A stretch of DNA of 64,000 bases from Halanaerobium saccharolyticum (GTDB lineage Bacteria; Bacillota; Halanaerobiia; Halanaerobiales; Halanaerobiaceae): assembly GCF_003259895.1 (NCBI RefSeq), contig NZ_QLME01000004.1, positions 98,028-162,027 of the forward strand. The letters run 5' to 3'. The translations under genes and the position numbers were made by a program. Under the pieces are notes generated by a model that was not told the DNA's origin, searched no databases, and saw nothing but the letters and a program-made list of their open reading frames with translations. Positions 35,854 through 45,517 of this stretch are shown here, piece after piece. The first letter of the stretch is position 1, and the number at the start of each line of letters is the position of its first letter.

Positions 35854-36872
35854 TATACTCCCTCCTCAATGATTGTTGATAATTTATTAATGCATTTTGA
35901 AAATGAAATATATTCCGGACAGACGTCATCACAGCGGCCACAGCCAACACACATATCAAAATCAAATCTCTCACCAAAATCATAAATTTTATGCATTGTT
36001 TTATAGCGCATCCGGTCTCCATAATCTTCTCTAAAGTTATGTCCTCCTGCCATTTCCGTAAAACCATCAATATGACAGCCAGCCCAGCGTCGAAAACGCT
36101 CTCCACTTTTTTTGTTTTCATCATATAAAACATCCTTTACAGTAAAACAGCTGCAGGTAGGACAGGAAGTATTACAGCGGCCACAGGCGATACAGCGCTG
36201 GCTATATTCTGTCCAGAGTTGATGTTCAAAAACTTCATTTGTCAGTTTTTCTCGATCCGGCAGCTTAACCTCAACTTTATTTTTTTCTATAAACTGGGGC
36301 TCAAATTTAATTTCTTCTGCCTGAGATGAAAACTCTACTGCTAAATCTTGATCATTTACTTCACAGCTGACTCCATTCTCTTCAAAACGCAGAAAAGCTG
36401 CATAATCTTCAGCCTCTACAGTATTGCTCTCCATTGAAACACAAAAACAGGAATCAAAACCTGAAGTACATTCAATCACAAAAAATTTGACATTTTCACG
36501 CAGCCTTTTATAATATATGTCCTCTTCCGGGCCATTTTCCAAAAATATTTTATCCAGACGCTTAAATGCATTACGGTCACAGGGACGTAAAAAAATGATA
36601 TATTTATCATCTGTATCTGAAGCTATAAATTGTTCTCCTTCTACAAAATGAAAAAGAGTTTCTCTGATTGGAAAGACAATTTCTTTTGCCGAATACTTAC
36701 TCTTAACTGTCAATTCAATTTCTTCTAGACTTTTAATTAAGTCATATGTAATCAAATCATTTGCAGAAAAACTATCCTTATTCTTTTTTCGTACTGGAGC
36801 ATAAATTTGATAATCCTGATTCAGACTCTCTAAAAGTTGATTGAATCCATTTTCACTAAAATTAAAACCCAT
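35853..36872 (-). CDS. asrA: Anaerobic sulfite reductase subunit A (Fe-S)
   Basis: 339-residue electron-transfer subunit. LRPCDRNAFKRLDKIFL and FFVIECTSGFDSCFCVSME are the family's N-terminal motifs. Two 4Fe-4S clusters are predicted from CIACGRCNTSCPTCSC (about residue 230) and CVGCGRCDDVCPEYISFSKC near the C-terminus. Followed with overlap by asrB. Confidence 0.95.
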   Translation of the reverse strand: MGFNFSENGFNQLLESLNQDYQIYAPVRKKNKDSFSANDLITYDLIKSLEEIELTVKSKYSAKEIVFPIRETLFHFVEGEQFIASDTDDKYIIFLRPCDRNAFKRLDKIFLENGPEEDIYYKRLRENVKFFVIECTSGFDSCFCVSMESNTVEAEDYAAFLRFEENGVSCEVNDQDLAVEFSSQAEEIKFEPQFIEKNKVEVKLPDREKLTNEVFEHQLWTEYSQRCIACGRCNTSCPTCSCFTVKDVLYDENKKSGERFRRWAGCHIDGFTEMAGGHNFREDYGDRMRYKTMHKIYDFGERFDFDMCVGCGRCDDVCPEYISFSKCINKLSTIIEEGV

Positions 36873-36928
36873 TCTTTTTCCTCCTTAGCTATAAATGCCA
36901 ATTACAATTTTAATTTAATATAAAGTCT

Positions 36929-37732
36929 TTAAGCTGCATTCTTATTTTTGCTTTCTAGACTGGGATGACCGCTGGAAGCATACCAGTAAAGTGCACCAAT
37001 TAAAATTGCTCCACCGACAATATTACCTGCTGTAACAAAGACCAGATTATAGATATATCCTCCAACAGTTATCGCGGCAGTGTGAGGTATCATTAAACTC
37101 ATTGCCAGTAGAGACATATTTGCAATACTGTGTTCAAAACCACTGCCGATAAAGGCAAATAAACACCAGAAAATTAATGTCAGTTTGGCTATCTCATTTT
37201 TAGCCTTGATTGCAGTCCAGACAGCCAGACAGACTAAAATATTGCATAAAATCCCCCGGAAAAATAATTCTCCAGCAGGGGCAGACATTTTAGCAGCTGA
37301 TGCACTTAATATGAACTCAGATGTAGGTGAAGCAGAAATTAGGCCTGACTTAAAAATCATCCAGGCAGTAAAAATTGAGCCAACTAAGTTTCCGAGATAA
37401 CAATAAAACCATAGTTTAAGCATCGAAGCAGCAGTAATCTTTTTATCAAGCCAGCCGACAGTCATAATTAAATTATTGCCTGTAAAAAGCTCAGAGCCAG
37501 CAAATAAAACCAGTATTAAAGCCACTGCAAAAGATGCACCCATGACAAGCTTTGTAAATGGTGATCCAGCAGCATTAAGTGGTGCTCCTATTGAAAAAAT
37601 AAGCATGATTCCTAGTCCAACAAAACTGCCTGCAAAAGCTGAAAAAATAATATATTTCAGCCTATTTGCTTCCATATAATTGACTTTCTTAACGGCAGCA
37701 TTTCCAACAGCTTCAATATTTTCTCTGTACAT
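36929..37732 (-). CDS. asrD: Formate/nitrite transporter family channel, predicted hydrosulfide channel
   Basis: 267 residues, six membrane helices. FNT signatures are GSELFTGNNLIMTV, RGILCNILVCLAVW and GSGFEHSIANMSLL with the central pore histidine, then NLVFVTAGNIVGGA. A FNT channel next to asrABC in Clostridioides difficile conducts hydrosulfide (HSC); the same arrangement suggests this one exports HS- made by AsrABC. Formate or nitrite remain possible substrates. It is the first gene of the operon. Confidence 0.85.
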   Translation of the reverse strand: MYRENIEAVGNAAVKKVNYMEANRLKYIIFSAFAGSFVGLGIMLIFSIGAPLNAAGSPFTKLVMGASFAVALILVLFAGSELFTGNNLIMTVGWLDKKITAASMLKLWFYCYLGNLVGSIFTAWMIFKSGLISASPTSEFILSASAAKMSAPAGELFFRGILCNILVCLAVWTAIKAKNEIAKLTLIFWCLFAFIGSGFEHSIANMSLLAMSLMIPHTAAITVGGYIYNLVFVTAGNIVGGAILIGALYWYASSGHPSLESKNKNAA

Positions 37733-37765
37733 TTAAACCATCCTTTCTATGTGAAATTTATTACT

Positions 37766-37826
37766 ATTATATGTGAGTATTTTAACAGGAATACTCGGGT
37801 TTCTCTGTGATTTAACTCACAGAGAA
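37766..37826 (-). promoter_or_regulatory. Promoter region of fnt-asrABC with Crp/Fnr-type operator and a second inverted repeat
   Basis: A perfect -10 TATAAT (minus strand, 37766-37771) is preceded by inverted repeat GAGTATT-N8-AATACTC (37775-37796) and by a 26-bp palindrome TTCTCTGTGA-N6-TCACAGAGAA (37801-37826). The latter contains TGTGA-N6-TCACA, the classical Crp-family half-sites. The operator centre is about 55-60 bp upstream of the expected transcription start, compatible with activation. The likely ligand is a Crp/Fnr-family redox or stress regulator such as HcpR; the regulator itself is not in the window. Confidence 0.7.
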
Positions 37827-37892
37827 TAACTATAGAAAACAACAATGGGACCTATCCCTTATCGCCTATAACCTATAAACTCAATTTAACAC

Positions 37893-37921
37893 TTGTCTAT
37901 CTACATCTGATTTTATATAAT
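37893..37921 (+). promoter_or_regulatory. Sigma-A-type promoter of fchA-folD
   Basis: TTGTCT (37893-37898), 17-nt spacer, TATAAT (37916-37921). Transcription would start near 37928, about 60 nt before the fchA ATG. The 257-nt gap to the divergent fnt gene also holds the fnt operator. Confidence 0.75.
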
Positions 37922-37989
37922 TAAGGCAAGTCAGATTAAATATTTAGAATTTTTATTAAATCTATTTTAACTAAGGGAGGGGTTTTAGC

Positions 37990-38580
37990 ATGTATGGGGA
38001 AAAAACTATAGAAGAATTCTTAGATGAACTAAGCTCAAACAATTCTATTCCAGGCGGTGGTAGTGCAGCAGCTTTAAGTGGTGCTTTAAATGCTTCAGTT
38101 ATTAGCTTTATTGCTAACCTGACAGTTGGCAAGGAAAAATATCAGGATGTTGAAGCTGAAGCTAGAGAAATACTGGCAGAAAGTGAAGAATTAAAAAAAG
38201 AAATGCTGTTGATGATTGATCAGGACAGTAAAATTCTTTCGGATATTTTGGACAGTTATAAAGTCGGAGATCAGAAAAAAGTTAGATCTGTCTGTCAGGA
38301 TGCCGTGGAGTTTTCGATGGACATGACAAAAAAAGCAGTCAGACTGATGCGCCTCAGCTTAGAAATTAGTGAAATAGGAAATAGAATGCTGGCCAGTGAT
38401 TTTGAGGTAGCAGCTTACATAGGAGATGCGGCAGTAGGCAGTGCAATTGCCAATGTTAAAATCAACCTTAAAAGTCTGGATAACGAAGAATATAAAGCAA
38501 ATATTAAAAATGAATATTTAAAATTAAAAAATGAGAGTTCACGTCTAAAAGAAGAAATAATTGAACTTGCTAATCAATAA
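37990..38580 (+). CDS. fchA: Cyclodeaminase/cyclohydrolase family protein (methenyl-THF cyclohydrolase)
   Basis: 196-residue helical protein with the family N-terminus IEEFLDELSSNNSIPGGGSAAALSGALNASVISFIANLTVGK, the glycine-rich folate loop. It is the stand-alone cyclodeaminase domain of the formiminotransferase-cyclodeaminase family, called FchA when it interconverts 5,10-methenyl- and 10-formyl-THF. The strong AGGGAGGGG Shine-Dalgarno and the folD gene 72 nt downstream support a C1-folate role. FolD usually has its own cyclohydrolase activity, so the two overlap in function. Confidence 0.88.
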   Translation: MYGEKTIEEFLDELSSNNSIPGGGSAAALSGALNASVISFIANLTVGKEKYQDVEAEAREILAESEELKKEMLLMIDQDSKILSDILDSYKVGDQKKVRSVCQDAVEFSMDMTKKAVRLMRLSLEISEIGNRMLASDFEVAAYIGDAAVGSAIANVKINLKSLDNEEYKANIKNEYLKLKNESSRLKEEIIELANQ

Positions 38581-38652
38581 GCTTTAATTAATATTTTAGA
38601 TCCATAATTTATTTAAATTTTAGATATAATTTTAAACAAAGGAAGTGGAGAT

Positions 38653-39492
38653 ATGAAAATACTTGATGGTAAAGAAATAGCAGAAAATATTAAAAGAAAT
38701 TTAACTGCTGAAGTAGAAAATTTAAAAAATACAACCGGAAAAGCACCACACTTAATTGTACTGCAGTATGGAGAAGATGCAGCAAGCAAATCTTACGCTC
38801 AAAGAATTGAAAAAAACTGCAAAAAAATTGGCATTGAGTTTGAATACCAGCAGTTTATTGAAGAACCGGCTAAATTTAAGGCCTGCTTAAAAGAAGCAAA
38901 TGAAGATGATCAAATTACTTCAATTATGGTTCAGCAGCCACTTCCACCTGACTTAATAGAAAGTCTGGAAATGATCAATCCAAAAAAAGATATTGAAGGA
39001 ATCACTTCTGCTTCTCTGGGAAAACTTTTTGTGGGGCTGAAAACTCTAAATCCTGCCACTGCTGAAGCCTGTATGGAAATCCTGGACTATTATGAGATTC
39101 CAATTAAAGGTCAGCGAGCAGTTGTGGTTGGGAGAAGCAATATTGTTGGTAAACCTGTCTCTATCTTATTGCAGCAGAGACATGCTACTGTAACCATGTG
39201 TCATTCCCGGACCAGAGATTTAGAATGGGAATTAAAACAGGCTGATATAGTTGTAGCTGCTGTAGGCAGAGCAGAAATGATTAAAGGTGAAATGCTGAAT
39301 AAAAATTCAGTGGTTATTGATGTTGGCACCAATTTTGTTGAAGGGAAATTACTGGGAGATGTCGACTTTGATTCTGCCGCAGATAAAGTTAAAAGTATAA
39401 CCCCTGTCCCTGGAGGAGTGGGGACGGTTACCAATCAGGTTTTAATGCGCAATATAGTTAAATCATTTAAAAATTTGCACGAAATTAAATAA
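38653..39492 (+). CDS. folD: Bifunctional methylene-THF dehydrogenase / methenyl-THF cyclohydrolase
   Basis: 279 residues. YGEDAASKSYAQRIEKNCKKIGIE (with the catalytic Lys pattern), QQPLPPDLIESLEMINPKKDIEG, VVVGRSNIVGKPVSILLQQRHATVTMCHSRT and PVPGGVGTVTNQVLMRN cover the FolD fingerprints. Active in the cytoplasm in C1-tetrahydrofolate interconversion. A strong terminator follows the stop. Confidence 0.96.
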   Translation: MKILDGKEIAENIKRNLTAEVENLKNTTGKAPHLIVLQYGEDAASKSYAQRIEKNCKKIGIEFEYQQFIEEPAKFKACLKEANEDDQITSIMVQQPLPPDLIESLEMINPKKDIEGITSASLGKLFVGLKTLNPATAEACMEILDYYEIPIKGQRAVVVGRSNIVGKPVSILLQQRHATVTMCHSRTRDLEWELKQADIVVAAVGRAEMIKGEMLNKNSVVIDVGTNFVEGKLLGDVDFDSAADKVKSITPVPGGVGTVTNQVLMRNIVKSFKNLHEIK

Positions 39493-39498
39493 TTCAAA

Positions 39499-39531
39499 AA
39501 GACCCTGCCTCAAGTCCTAAAGCAGGGTCTT
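39499..39531. terminator. Bidirectional intrinsic terminator between folD and rbsB
   Basis: aagaccctgc (39499-39508) and gcagggtctt (39522-39531) form a 10-bp stem with runs of T on the plus side and of A on the other, so it can end both the plus-strand folD transcript and the minus-strand rbs transcript that converge here. Confidence 0.92.
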
Positions 39532-39622
39532 TTTATTAATCTCATAACTATTTATTTCCAGACATTCATTACTGAATAGTTGAAGTAATTGACTTTATTT
39601 AGTATTTTAACTATTAACTTTT

Positions 39623-40516
39623 TTACTCAGTAATTAACTCTAAAGGTACTGGAGTATATTCTTCAACTTCTTCTCCATTGGCTACCTTAACTGCAGTTTC
39701 TACTGCCATTTCTCCCATTAATGATGGTTTCTGTGCCACAGTAGCTGCCATTCTACCTTCTTCAACAGCCTCTACTGCATTTTCAATAGCATCAAAGCCA
39801 ACAATCATAATCTCATCAGAGCGTCCAGCAGCTGAGATAGCTTCCATAGCACCTAAAGCCATATTATCATTGTGAGCAAATACAGCATCTATTTCTGGAT
39901 TACCCTGCAGAATATTTTCCATAACGGTCATACCTTCTGCCCGGTCAAAACCAGCAGGCTGTCTGGCAATTACTTCTAAGCCAGAATAGCTATCCATACT
40001 GTTATTAAAACCTTCACCTCTATCTCTGGCAGCAGAAGTTCCGGGAATACCCTGTAATTCCACAACATTGCCTTCTTCTCCTAACTGCTCAGCAATAAAG
40101 TCACCTGCCATTTTTCCGCCAGCAACATTATCAGATGCAATGTGACTTACAACATCTCCACCTTCAGCTGCGCGGTCAACTGTAATTACAGGAACCCCAG
40201 CATCATTGGCGGCTGTAATTGCAGAAACAACTGCATTACCATCAACGGGGTTAACAATTAAAACATCAATTTGTTTGATTAATAGATCTTCAACACTGCT
40301 TAACTGACTGGCAGCGTCATTTTGGGCATCTACTGTTAAAATTTCTACACCCATTTCTTCTGCCATTGCTTCAGCACCATCTTTTAAGTCAACAAAGAAA
40401 GGATTATTTAAAGTAGATACAGCCAGACCAAGCTTAATATCCTGAGCTGCAATACCTGCAGAAAGTCCAACCACCAGAATTAATGATAAAGCTAAAATAA
40501 TAGTTAATTTTCTCAT
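39623..40516 (-). CDS. rbsB: Ribose ABC transporter substrate-binding protein
   Basis: 297 residues. Signal peptide of about 24 residues ending in AGIAAQ with no lipobox, so soluble in the periplasm. Mature protein: IKLGLAVSTLNNPFFVDLKDGAEAMAEEMG, VNPVDGNAVVSAITAANDAGVPVITVDRAAEGG, and AVFAHNDNMALGAMEAI, the ribose-binding family pattern. Last gene of the operon, 104 nt after rbsC, a gap that may help give higher expression of the binding protein. Confidence 0.95.
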   Translation of the reverse strand: MRKLTIILALSLILVVGLSAGIAAQDIKLGLAVSTLNNPFFVDLKDGAEAMAEEMGVEILTVDAQNDAASQLSSVEDLLIKQIDVLIVNPVDGNAVVSAITAANDAGVPVITVDRAAEGGDVVSHIASDNVAGGKMAGDFIAEQLGEEGNVVELQGIPGTSAARDRGEGFNNSMDSYSGLEVIARQPAGFDRAEGMTVMENILQGNPEIDAVFAHNDNMALGAMEAISAAGRSDEIMIVGFDAIENAVEAVEEGRMAATVAQKPSLMGEMAVETAVKVANGEEVEEYTPVPLELITE

Positions 40517-40620
40517 TTTTTTTATTCCTCCTTGAATTTTATTCTTCTAATGAATTTTGTCAAAAAGAAGCTGCTAACAGGCTCACCTCCTATTTGAAAT
40601 ATTTTTCTTAATTTATATTA

Positions 40621-41583
40621 TCACTGCTGCTGGCTCTTGCGATCTAAGAAGACAGCAAGCAGAATAACAGCACCTTTGGCAACTAACTGATAAAATGAAG
40701 ATACATTTAAGAGGTTCAATCCATTATTTAAAACCGCAATAATTAAAGCACCAACAATAGTTCCAATTACCCCTCCACTACCACCAGAGAGGCTGGTTCC
40801 ACCAAGAACAACGGCTGCAATTGCATCTAACTCATAACCTTCTCCTGCCATCGGTTGGGCAGAATTCAATCTGGATGTTAAAATAATACCACTTACAGCT
40901 GCTAAAAATCCATTAAGTGCATATACTGCAATTTTAATTTTATCAGTATTGATACCGGATAATTTAGTTGCTTTTTCATTACCACCTATCGCATAAATAT
41001 AACGGCCCAGAGGTGTTTTTTTAAGCAAAATATAAATTACAAATAAAAGTAAAAACATAATAACAACCGGGACGGGAATTCTACCTAAATAACCTGCTCC
41101 AAAAAAACGAAATGTTTTCTCAAATCCGGAAATCGGACGACCATTTGTGTAAATTAAGGTAAAACCTCTGGCTATGGTCATCATTGCTAAGGTTACAATA
41201 AATGCCGGCAGTTTGGCCTTTGCAACTGCAATTCCATTAAATAAACCTAAGGCTGTACCAGCTGCCAGACCAATTAAAATAGCTAAAAATACATTAAGAC
41301 CTGAATTAATAATCATTCCAGCTGAAATCGCTCCAGAAAACGCAAGCATTGAGCCTACTGAAAGATCAATCCCACCTGTTAAAATCACCATTGTCATCCC
41401 AAAAGAAACGATTGCTATAATTGAAACCTGTCTGACTACATTTAATAAGTTTGGTATTGTTAAAAAGTAAGGACTTAAAAAAGATAAAATAATTATTAAA
41501 GCTAAAAGTCCAATCCCTGTTTTAAATTTATTTAAAATTTCTAAGATATTCTTTTTATTTATATTACTGCTAAGATTATTCAC
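40621..41583 (-). CDS. rbsC: Ribose ABC transporter permease
   Basis: 320-residue inner-membrane permease with 8-10 helices. MTMVILTGGIDLSVGSMLAFSGAISAG, NGIAVAKAKLPAFIVTLAMMTIARGFTLIYTNGRPI and AIGGNEKATKLSGINTDKIKIAVYALNGFLAAVSGIIL are conserved RbsC segments. Starts one base after rbsA. Confidence 0.95.
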   Translation of the reverse strand: MNNLSSNINKKNILEILNKFKTGIGLLALIIILSFLSPYFLTIPNLLNVVRQVSIIAIVSFGMTMVILTGGIDLSVGSMLAFSGAISAGMIINSGLNVFLAILIGLAAGTALGLFNGIAVAKAKLPAFIVTLAMMTIARGFTLIYTNGRPISGFEKTFRFFGAGYLGRIPVPVVIMFLLLFVIYILLKKTPLGRYIYAIGGNEKATKLSGINTDKIKIAVYALNGFLAAVSGIILTSRLNSAQPMAGEGYELDAIAAVVLGGTSLSGGSGGVIGTIVGALIIAVLNNGLNLLNVSSFYQLVAKGAVILLAVFLDRKSQQQ

Positions 41584-41584
41584 T

Positions 41585-43084
41585 TTACTGATTCCTCCTT
41601 CCGGTTGCCAGCTTCATAATATCTTCCTGATCTGCATCAGCGGCATCCAGCTCTCCCATTATTTCTTTTTCGTGCATTACCAAAATGCGATTACTTAAAT
41701 TTAAAATCTCAGGCAGCTCTGAAGAAATTAAAATGACTCCCACTCCATTATCGACTAAATCCTGCATCAAATTATAGATTTCTCTCTTAGCCCCCACATC
41801 AATTCCACGTGTTGGCTCATCCAAAATCACAACCTCCGGCTTTGTAGAAAGCAGCTTAGAGATTACAACCTTCTGCTGATTTCCTCCACTTAAATTTTTA
41901 ACCAGCTGCATTTCTGATGGAGTTTTAATACTTAGATCATCAATATATTTTTGGGCAAGTTCTTTTTCAGCTGCAGCATTTATAAAAGTGTGAGCTTTTA
42001 ACATTGTAGTTAAAACAGAGATACTTATATTATCAGCAACCGGAAGTCCAAGCACTAAACCCTCGTCTTTACGATCTTCACTTAAATAGGAAATACCATT
42101 ATCCAGAGCATCAGCTGGAGAGTCGATTTTTAATTTCTGACCTCTAAAATAAATATCTCCTGTCTTTTCTTTATAAACTCCAAAAATTGATTTTGCAAGT
42201 TCTGTTCTTCCAGACCCCATTAAACCAGCGACCCCTAAGATTTCTCCTTTTTTAAGAGAAAAAGAAGCATTAATAATTTCTCCAGGTACTGCTAAATTAT
42301 CAACTCTTAAAATCTCTTCTCCCGGATTAAATTTCATTTCCGGAAAACGATCTTCAATTGTTCTACCAACCATCATATTTATTAATTGATCTTCATCAGT
42401 CTCAGCTGTCTCCACTTCTCCCACAAATTCTCCATCTCTTAAAACAGTTACTCGGTCACAGATTTCAAAAACCTCTTCCAGTCGATGTGAGATATAGACA
42501 ATTGATATCTCCTGTTCTTTAAGTCTTTCTATTAGTTCAAATAAAATATCAATTTCCTGATTGGTTAAAGAAGAAGTTGGTTCATCCATCACCAGTATTT
42601 CAGCATCCTGAGAAACAGCCTTTGCAATTTCAACCATCTGCTGACTGCCAATATTTAAGTCCTTTATTTTTGCTCTGGGATCAATCTCAACCCCCAGCAT
42701 ATCCAGAACAGCTTCTGTTTTCTGATAAAGTTTTTTATAATTTACAAAAATTCCTTTTCTATCTTCACGACCAAGATAAATGTTTTCTGCCACATTAAGA
42801 TGGGGAATTAATTCTAATTCCTGGTGAATTATTGCCAGTCCGGCATTTTGAGCCTGCTTTGTACTTTCAAATTCAACTGGCTCACCTTTTAATATAATTT
42901 CACCCTCATCTCGTCTATGAATTCCATTCAAAACCTTCATCAAAGTTGATTTCCCAGCTCCATTTTCTCCAAGAAGGGCATGAACTTCTCCTTTTCGAAG
43001 AGAAAAGTTAACCTTATCTAAAGCTTTAACTCCAGGAAATGTTTTGGTGATATTTTTCATTTCCAGCACTTTTTCGTTTCCCAT
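41585..43084 (-). CDS. rbsA: Ribose ABC transporter ATP-binding protein (two-domain)
   Basis: 499 residues with duplicated ATPase domains. The first has [32 protein letters not shown] and [13 protein letters not shown]; the second has a degenerate P-loop [16 protein letters not shown] and [16 protein letters not shown] with [16 protein letters not shown], as is usual for sugar importers of this class. Between rbsD and rbsC. Confidence 0.95.
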   Translation of the reverse strand: MGNEKVLEMKNITKTFPGVKALDKVNFSLRKGEVHALLGENGAGKSTLMKVLNGIHRRDEGEIILKGEPVEFESTKQAQNAGLAIIHQELELIPHLNVAENIYLGREDRKGIFVNYKKLYQKTEAVLDMLGVEIDPRAKIKDLNIGSQQMVEIAKAVSQDAEILVMDEPTSSLTNQEIDILFELIERLKEQEISIVYISHRLEEVFEICDRVTVLRDGEFVGEVETAETDEDQLINMMVGRTIEDRFPEMKFNPGEEILRVDNLAVPGEIINASFSLKKGEILGVAGLMGSGRTELAKSIFGVYKEKTGDIYFRGQKLKIDSPADALDNGISYLSEDRKDEGLVLGLPVADNISISVLTTMLKAHTFINAAAEKELAQKYIDDLSIKTPSEMQLVKNLSGGNQQKVVISKLLSTKPEVVILDEPTRGIDVGAKREIYNLMQDLVDNGVGVILISSELPEILNLSNRILVMHEKEIMGELDAADADQEDIMKLATGRRNQ

Positions 43085-43480
43085 TTAAAAATCAACTCCT
43101 GAAATTAAAATGATATTAGCATAAGGAATAATTTCTCCACTTCGAACTACAGCCCTGGAGCTATTTGTTTCCATTTTAAATGCTTGATGAGGTAGATATT
43201 CGATTTCTACATCCGGCAGTAAAGCAAGTATTTTTTCCTCTAATTCCGGACTCTGCTCTTTAATTTCTGCTGCCAGAATTGCTTTCTCTACCACCAGATC
43301 ATCTAAAGTAGCGCTAAGTATTTTTAAAAATTCAGGATAACCTTTTGTTAAAGACAAATCTATTCTTTCAACTTCCTGTGGAATCGGAAGACCACAGTCT
43401 GCAATAACAAGACTATCTTTATGTCCCATCTCAGCAATTACTCTTGTTAATTGACTATTAATTATTCCGTTTCTTTTCAT
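43085..43480 (-). CDS. rbsD: D-ribose pyranase
   Basis: Interconverts beta-pyranose and beta-furanose ribose, giving RbsK its substrate. 131 residues; MKRNGIINSQLTRVIAEMGHKDSLVIADCGLPIP contains the catalytic His (GHKD) and the family opening. The start at 43480 has AAAGGAG upstream; an extension to 43510 would add ten residues. Ends directly before rbsA. Confidence 0.95.
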   Translation of the reverse strand: MKRNGIINSQLTRVIAEMGHKDSLVIADCGLPIPQEVERIDLSLTKGYPEFLKILSATLDDLVVEKAILAAEIKEQSPELEEKILALLPDVEIEYLPHQAFKMETNSSRAVVRSGEIIPYANIILISGVDF

Positions 43481-43481
43481 C

Positions 43482-44399
43482 TTAGTTACTCCTTTCTGCA
43501 AGGAATTCATTTAACTCATTTTGATCAGGGATAGAACTCTGAGCGCCTCTTTTAGTGACTGAATAAGCTGCAGCTTTAACAGCAAAGTCCAGCGCTTTTT
43601 GATAATTGTTTTTTTCAATTAAACTGGCTGCAAAAGCACCTGCAAAAACATCTCCAGCCGCTGTAGTGTCAACTGCTTTAACTTTTAAAGAGTCCAAATG
43701 AAGTGTCTGTTCTTTATTATAAAAATTAACACCTTTCTCTCCTTCAGTTACTATAATATTCTTTACTCCCTTATTTAAGAGAATCTCGATTTTTTCTGAA
43801 CGATTTTCCGCTTCAGCAGCTGCTAATAATAAATCCAATTCTCCCTCATTGGGTAGTAGATAATCTATTTTAGATAGGATATGATCAGATAGTTTTTGTG
43901 CTGGAGCTGGATCCAGAATTATTTTTGTATTATTTGCTGAGGCAATTTCTACAATCTTTTCAATAGTTTTAAGCGGTATTTCTAACTGTAACAGGATAAT
44001 TTCTGCTTCCAAAATTTTGTCTTTGATTTTATCAATCTTTTTAAGGTCCAGTTCGTGATTGGCTCCTGGAGATACAATAATTCGGTTATTAGCCTCGGGA
44101 TCAACTGTGATTACTGCAACACCTGTACTTACACCTTCAATTTCAAAAATATTATCAATTTTTGCTCCCCCATTTTTCAGGCTTGCTTTTAATCTGGAAG
44201 CAAAACTATCGTCTCCACAGGCACCAATAAATTCTACCTCATCTCCCAGCTTAGCTGCAGCAAGAGCCTGATTGGCTCCTTTGCCACCCGGGATCTGCTC
44301 AAACTTACCTCCAATTATTGTTTCCCCTTCCTGAGGATACCGTTCAGTTTCTACAACCAGATCCATATTCATGCTTCCAATTACAAGTATTTTAGACAA
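43482..44399 (-). CDS. rbsK: Ribokinase
   Basis: PfkB-family kinase, ribose to ribose-5-phosphate. 305 residues with VIGSMNMDLVVETERYPQEGETIIGGKFEQIPGGKGANQALAAAKLG and the catalytic C-terminal motif DTTAAGDVFAGAFAASL (the family's usual TGAGD is TAAGD here). Between rbsR and rbsD. Confidence 0.95.
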   Translation of the reverse strand: MSKILVIGSMNMDLVVETERYPQEGETIIGGKFEQIPGGKGANQALAAAKLGDEVEFIGACGDDSFASRLKASLKNGGAKIDNIFEIEGVSTGVAVITVDPEANNRIIVSPGANHELDLKKIDKIKDKILEAEIILLQLEIPLKTIEKIVEIASANNTKIILDPAPAQKLSDHILSKIDYLLPNEGELDLLLAAAEAENRSEKIEILLNKGVKNIIVTEGEKGVNFYNKEQTLHLDSLKVKAVDTTAAGDVFAGAFAASLIEKNNYQKALDFAVKAAAYSVTKRGAQSSIPDQNELNEFLAERSN

Positions 44400-44430
44400 T
44401 TAATTCACCTGCTTTCTTCTTAATCAATAT

Positions 44431-45423
44431 TTAAACTGATTCTCGAATAATTAAGTTAGTTTTTAAAGTATGATCTTTAATATCTGCTTCCTGATTGTTT
44501 ATCATTCTCAACAGTACTGTTACTGCTCTTTCTCCCATGCTGTATTTAGGCTGCCGCATAGTAGTTAATTCTGGTCTTAAAAGTGAGGCAATATCAATAT
44601 CATCATGACCGGCAACTGCAATATCATCCGGGATATTCAAATTAGCTGCAAATAGGGCTTTATATACACCGGCCGCACTTAAATCATTGGCTGCAAAAAC
44701 AGCAGAAGGTCTATTTTCTAGCTTCAGTAGTTTCTGCATCGCTTCAAATCCAGAATGCTGAGTATAATCTCCTGCAATAATGTAATCATCGTTTATCTCA
44801 AGTTCATAATCCTTAAGCGCTTTTTTATAACCTTCCATTCTTTCTCTGGCAGTAGTAGTATTTAAATCACCACTAATATGGGCAATTTTTCTATATCCCT
44901 TTTTTAACATGTATTCTGTCATTTGATAGGCAGAATCTTTATTATCAATACTGACCAGAGGATAGGAATCACTGAGCACAGATCTATCAATCTGAACAAC
45001 CGGAAAATTTGTAGCCTTCAATTCTTTTAGTATTTCCTCATTCCCCAGAGAAAGAGAAACAATTAAACCATCTACCTGTTTACTTTTAAATAATTCAACA
45101 GCTTTTCTTTCTCTTTCTAAATGATTGTCAGTATTGAAAAAAATAACAGAATAACCAAGTTTCTGTGCTTTATCCTCAATTGCTCTGGCTACCTGAGGAA
45201 AAAACGGGTTGCTAATATCTGGAATAATCAGGCCAATGGTATGTGTTTTCTGCATTACCAGACCCCGGGCCACACTATTAGGATTATAATTCAGCTCATC
45301 AATTATTTTTAATATTTTAGCTCTGGTATCATCCCCAACATCAGGTTTGTTATTTAAAACCCGGGAAACCGTGGTAACTGATACATCTGCTTCTTTTGCA
45401 ATATCTTTGATTGTTACTTTCAT
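44431..45423 (-). CDS. rbsR: LacI-family transcriptional repressor of the ribose operon
   Basis: 330 residues. N-terminal HTH VTIKDIAKEADVSVTTVSRVLNNKPDVGDDTRAKILKIIDELNYNPNSVARGL, then a periplasmic-binding-protein-like sensor with QKTHTIGLIIPDISNPFF and AVFAANDLSAAGVYKAL. First gene of rbsRKDACB, so autoregulated through the operator at 45518-45540. Ribose or ribose phosphate is the expected inducer. Confidence 0.93.
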   Translation of the reverse strand: MKVTIKDIAKEADVSVTTVSRVLNNKPDVGDDTRAKILKIIDELNYNPNSVARGLVMQKTHTIGLIIPDISNPFFPQVARAIEDKAQKLGYSVIFFNTDNHLERERKAVELFKSKQVDGLIVSLSLGNEEILKELKATNFPVVQIDRSVLSDSYPLVSIDNKDSAYQMTEYMLKKGYRKIAHISGDLNTTTARERMEGYKKALKDYELEINDDYIIAGDYTQHSGFEAMQKLLKLENRPSAVFAANDLSAAGVYKALFAANLNIPDDIAVAGHDDIDIASLLRPELTTMRQPKYSMGERAVTVLLRMINNQEADIKDHTLKTNLIIRESV

Positions 45424-45517
45424 TAGTTATCACCTGATTTATAATAAAATTATCAAACAGCCTGCATTAAACAAAAATCAACTTAAAAGTTAAGTCAAAA
45501 TTTAATATTTCAGATTC

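Noticed and set aside
35837..36133. 98-codon minus-strand open frame overlapping asrA
   Set aside because: Out of frame within the well-supported asrA coding region, which has intact Fe-S motifs in the other frame.
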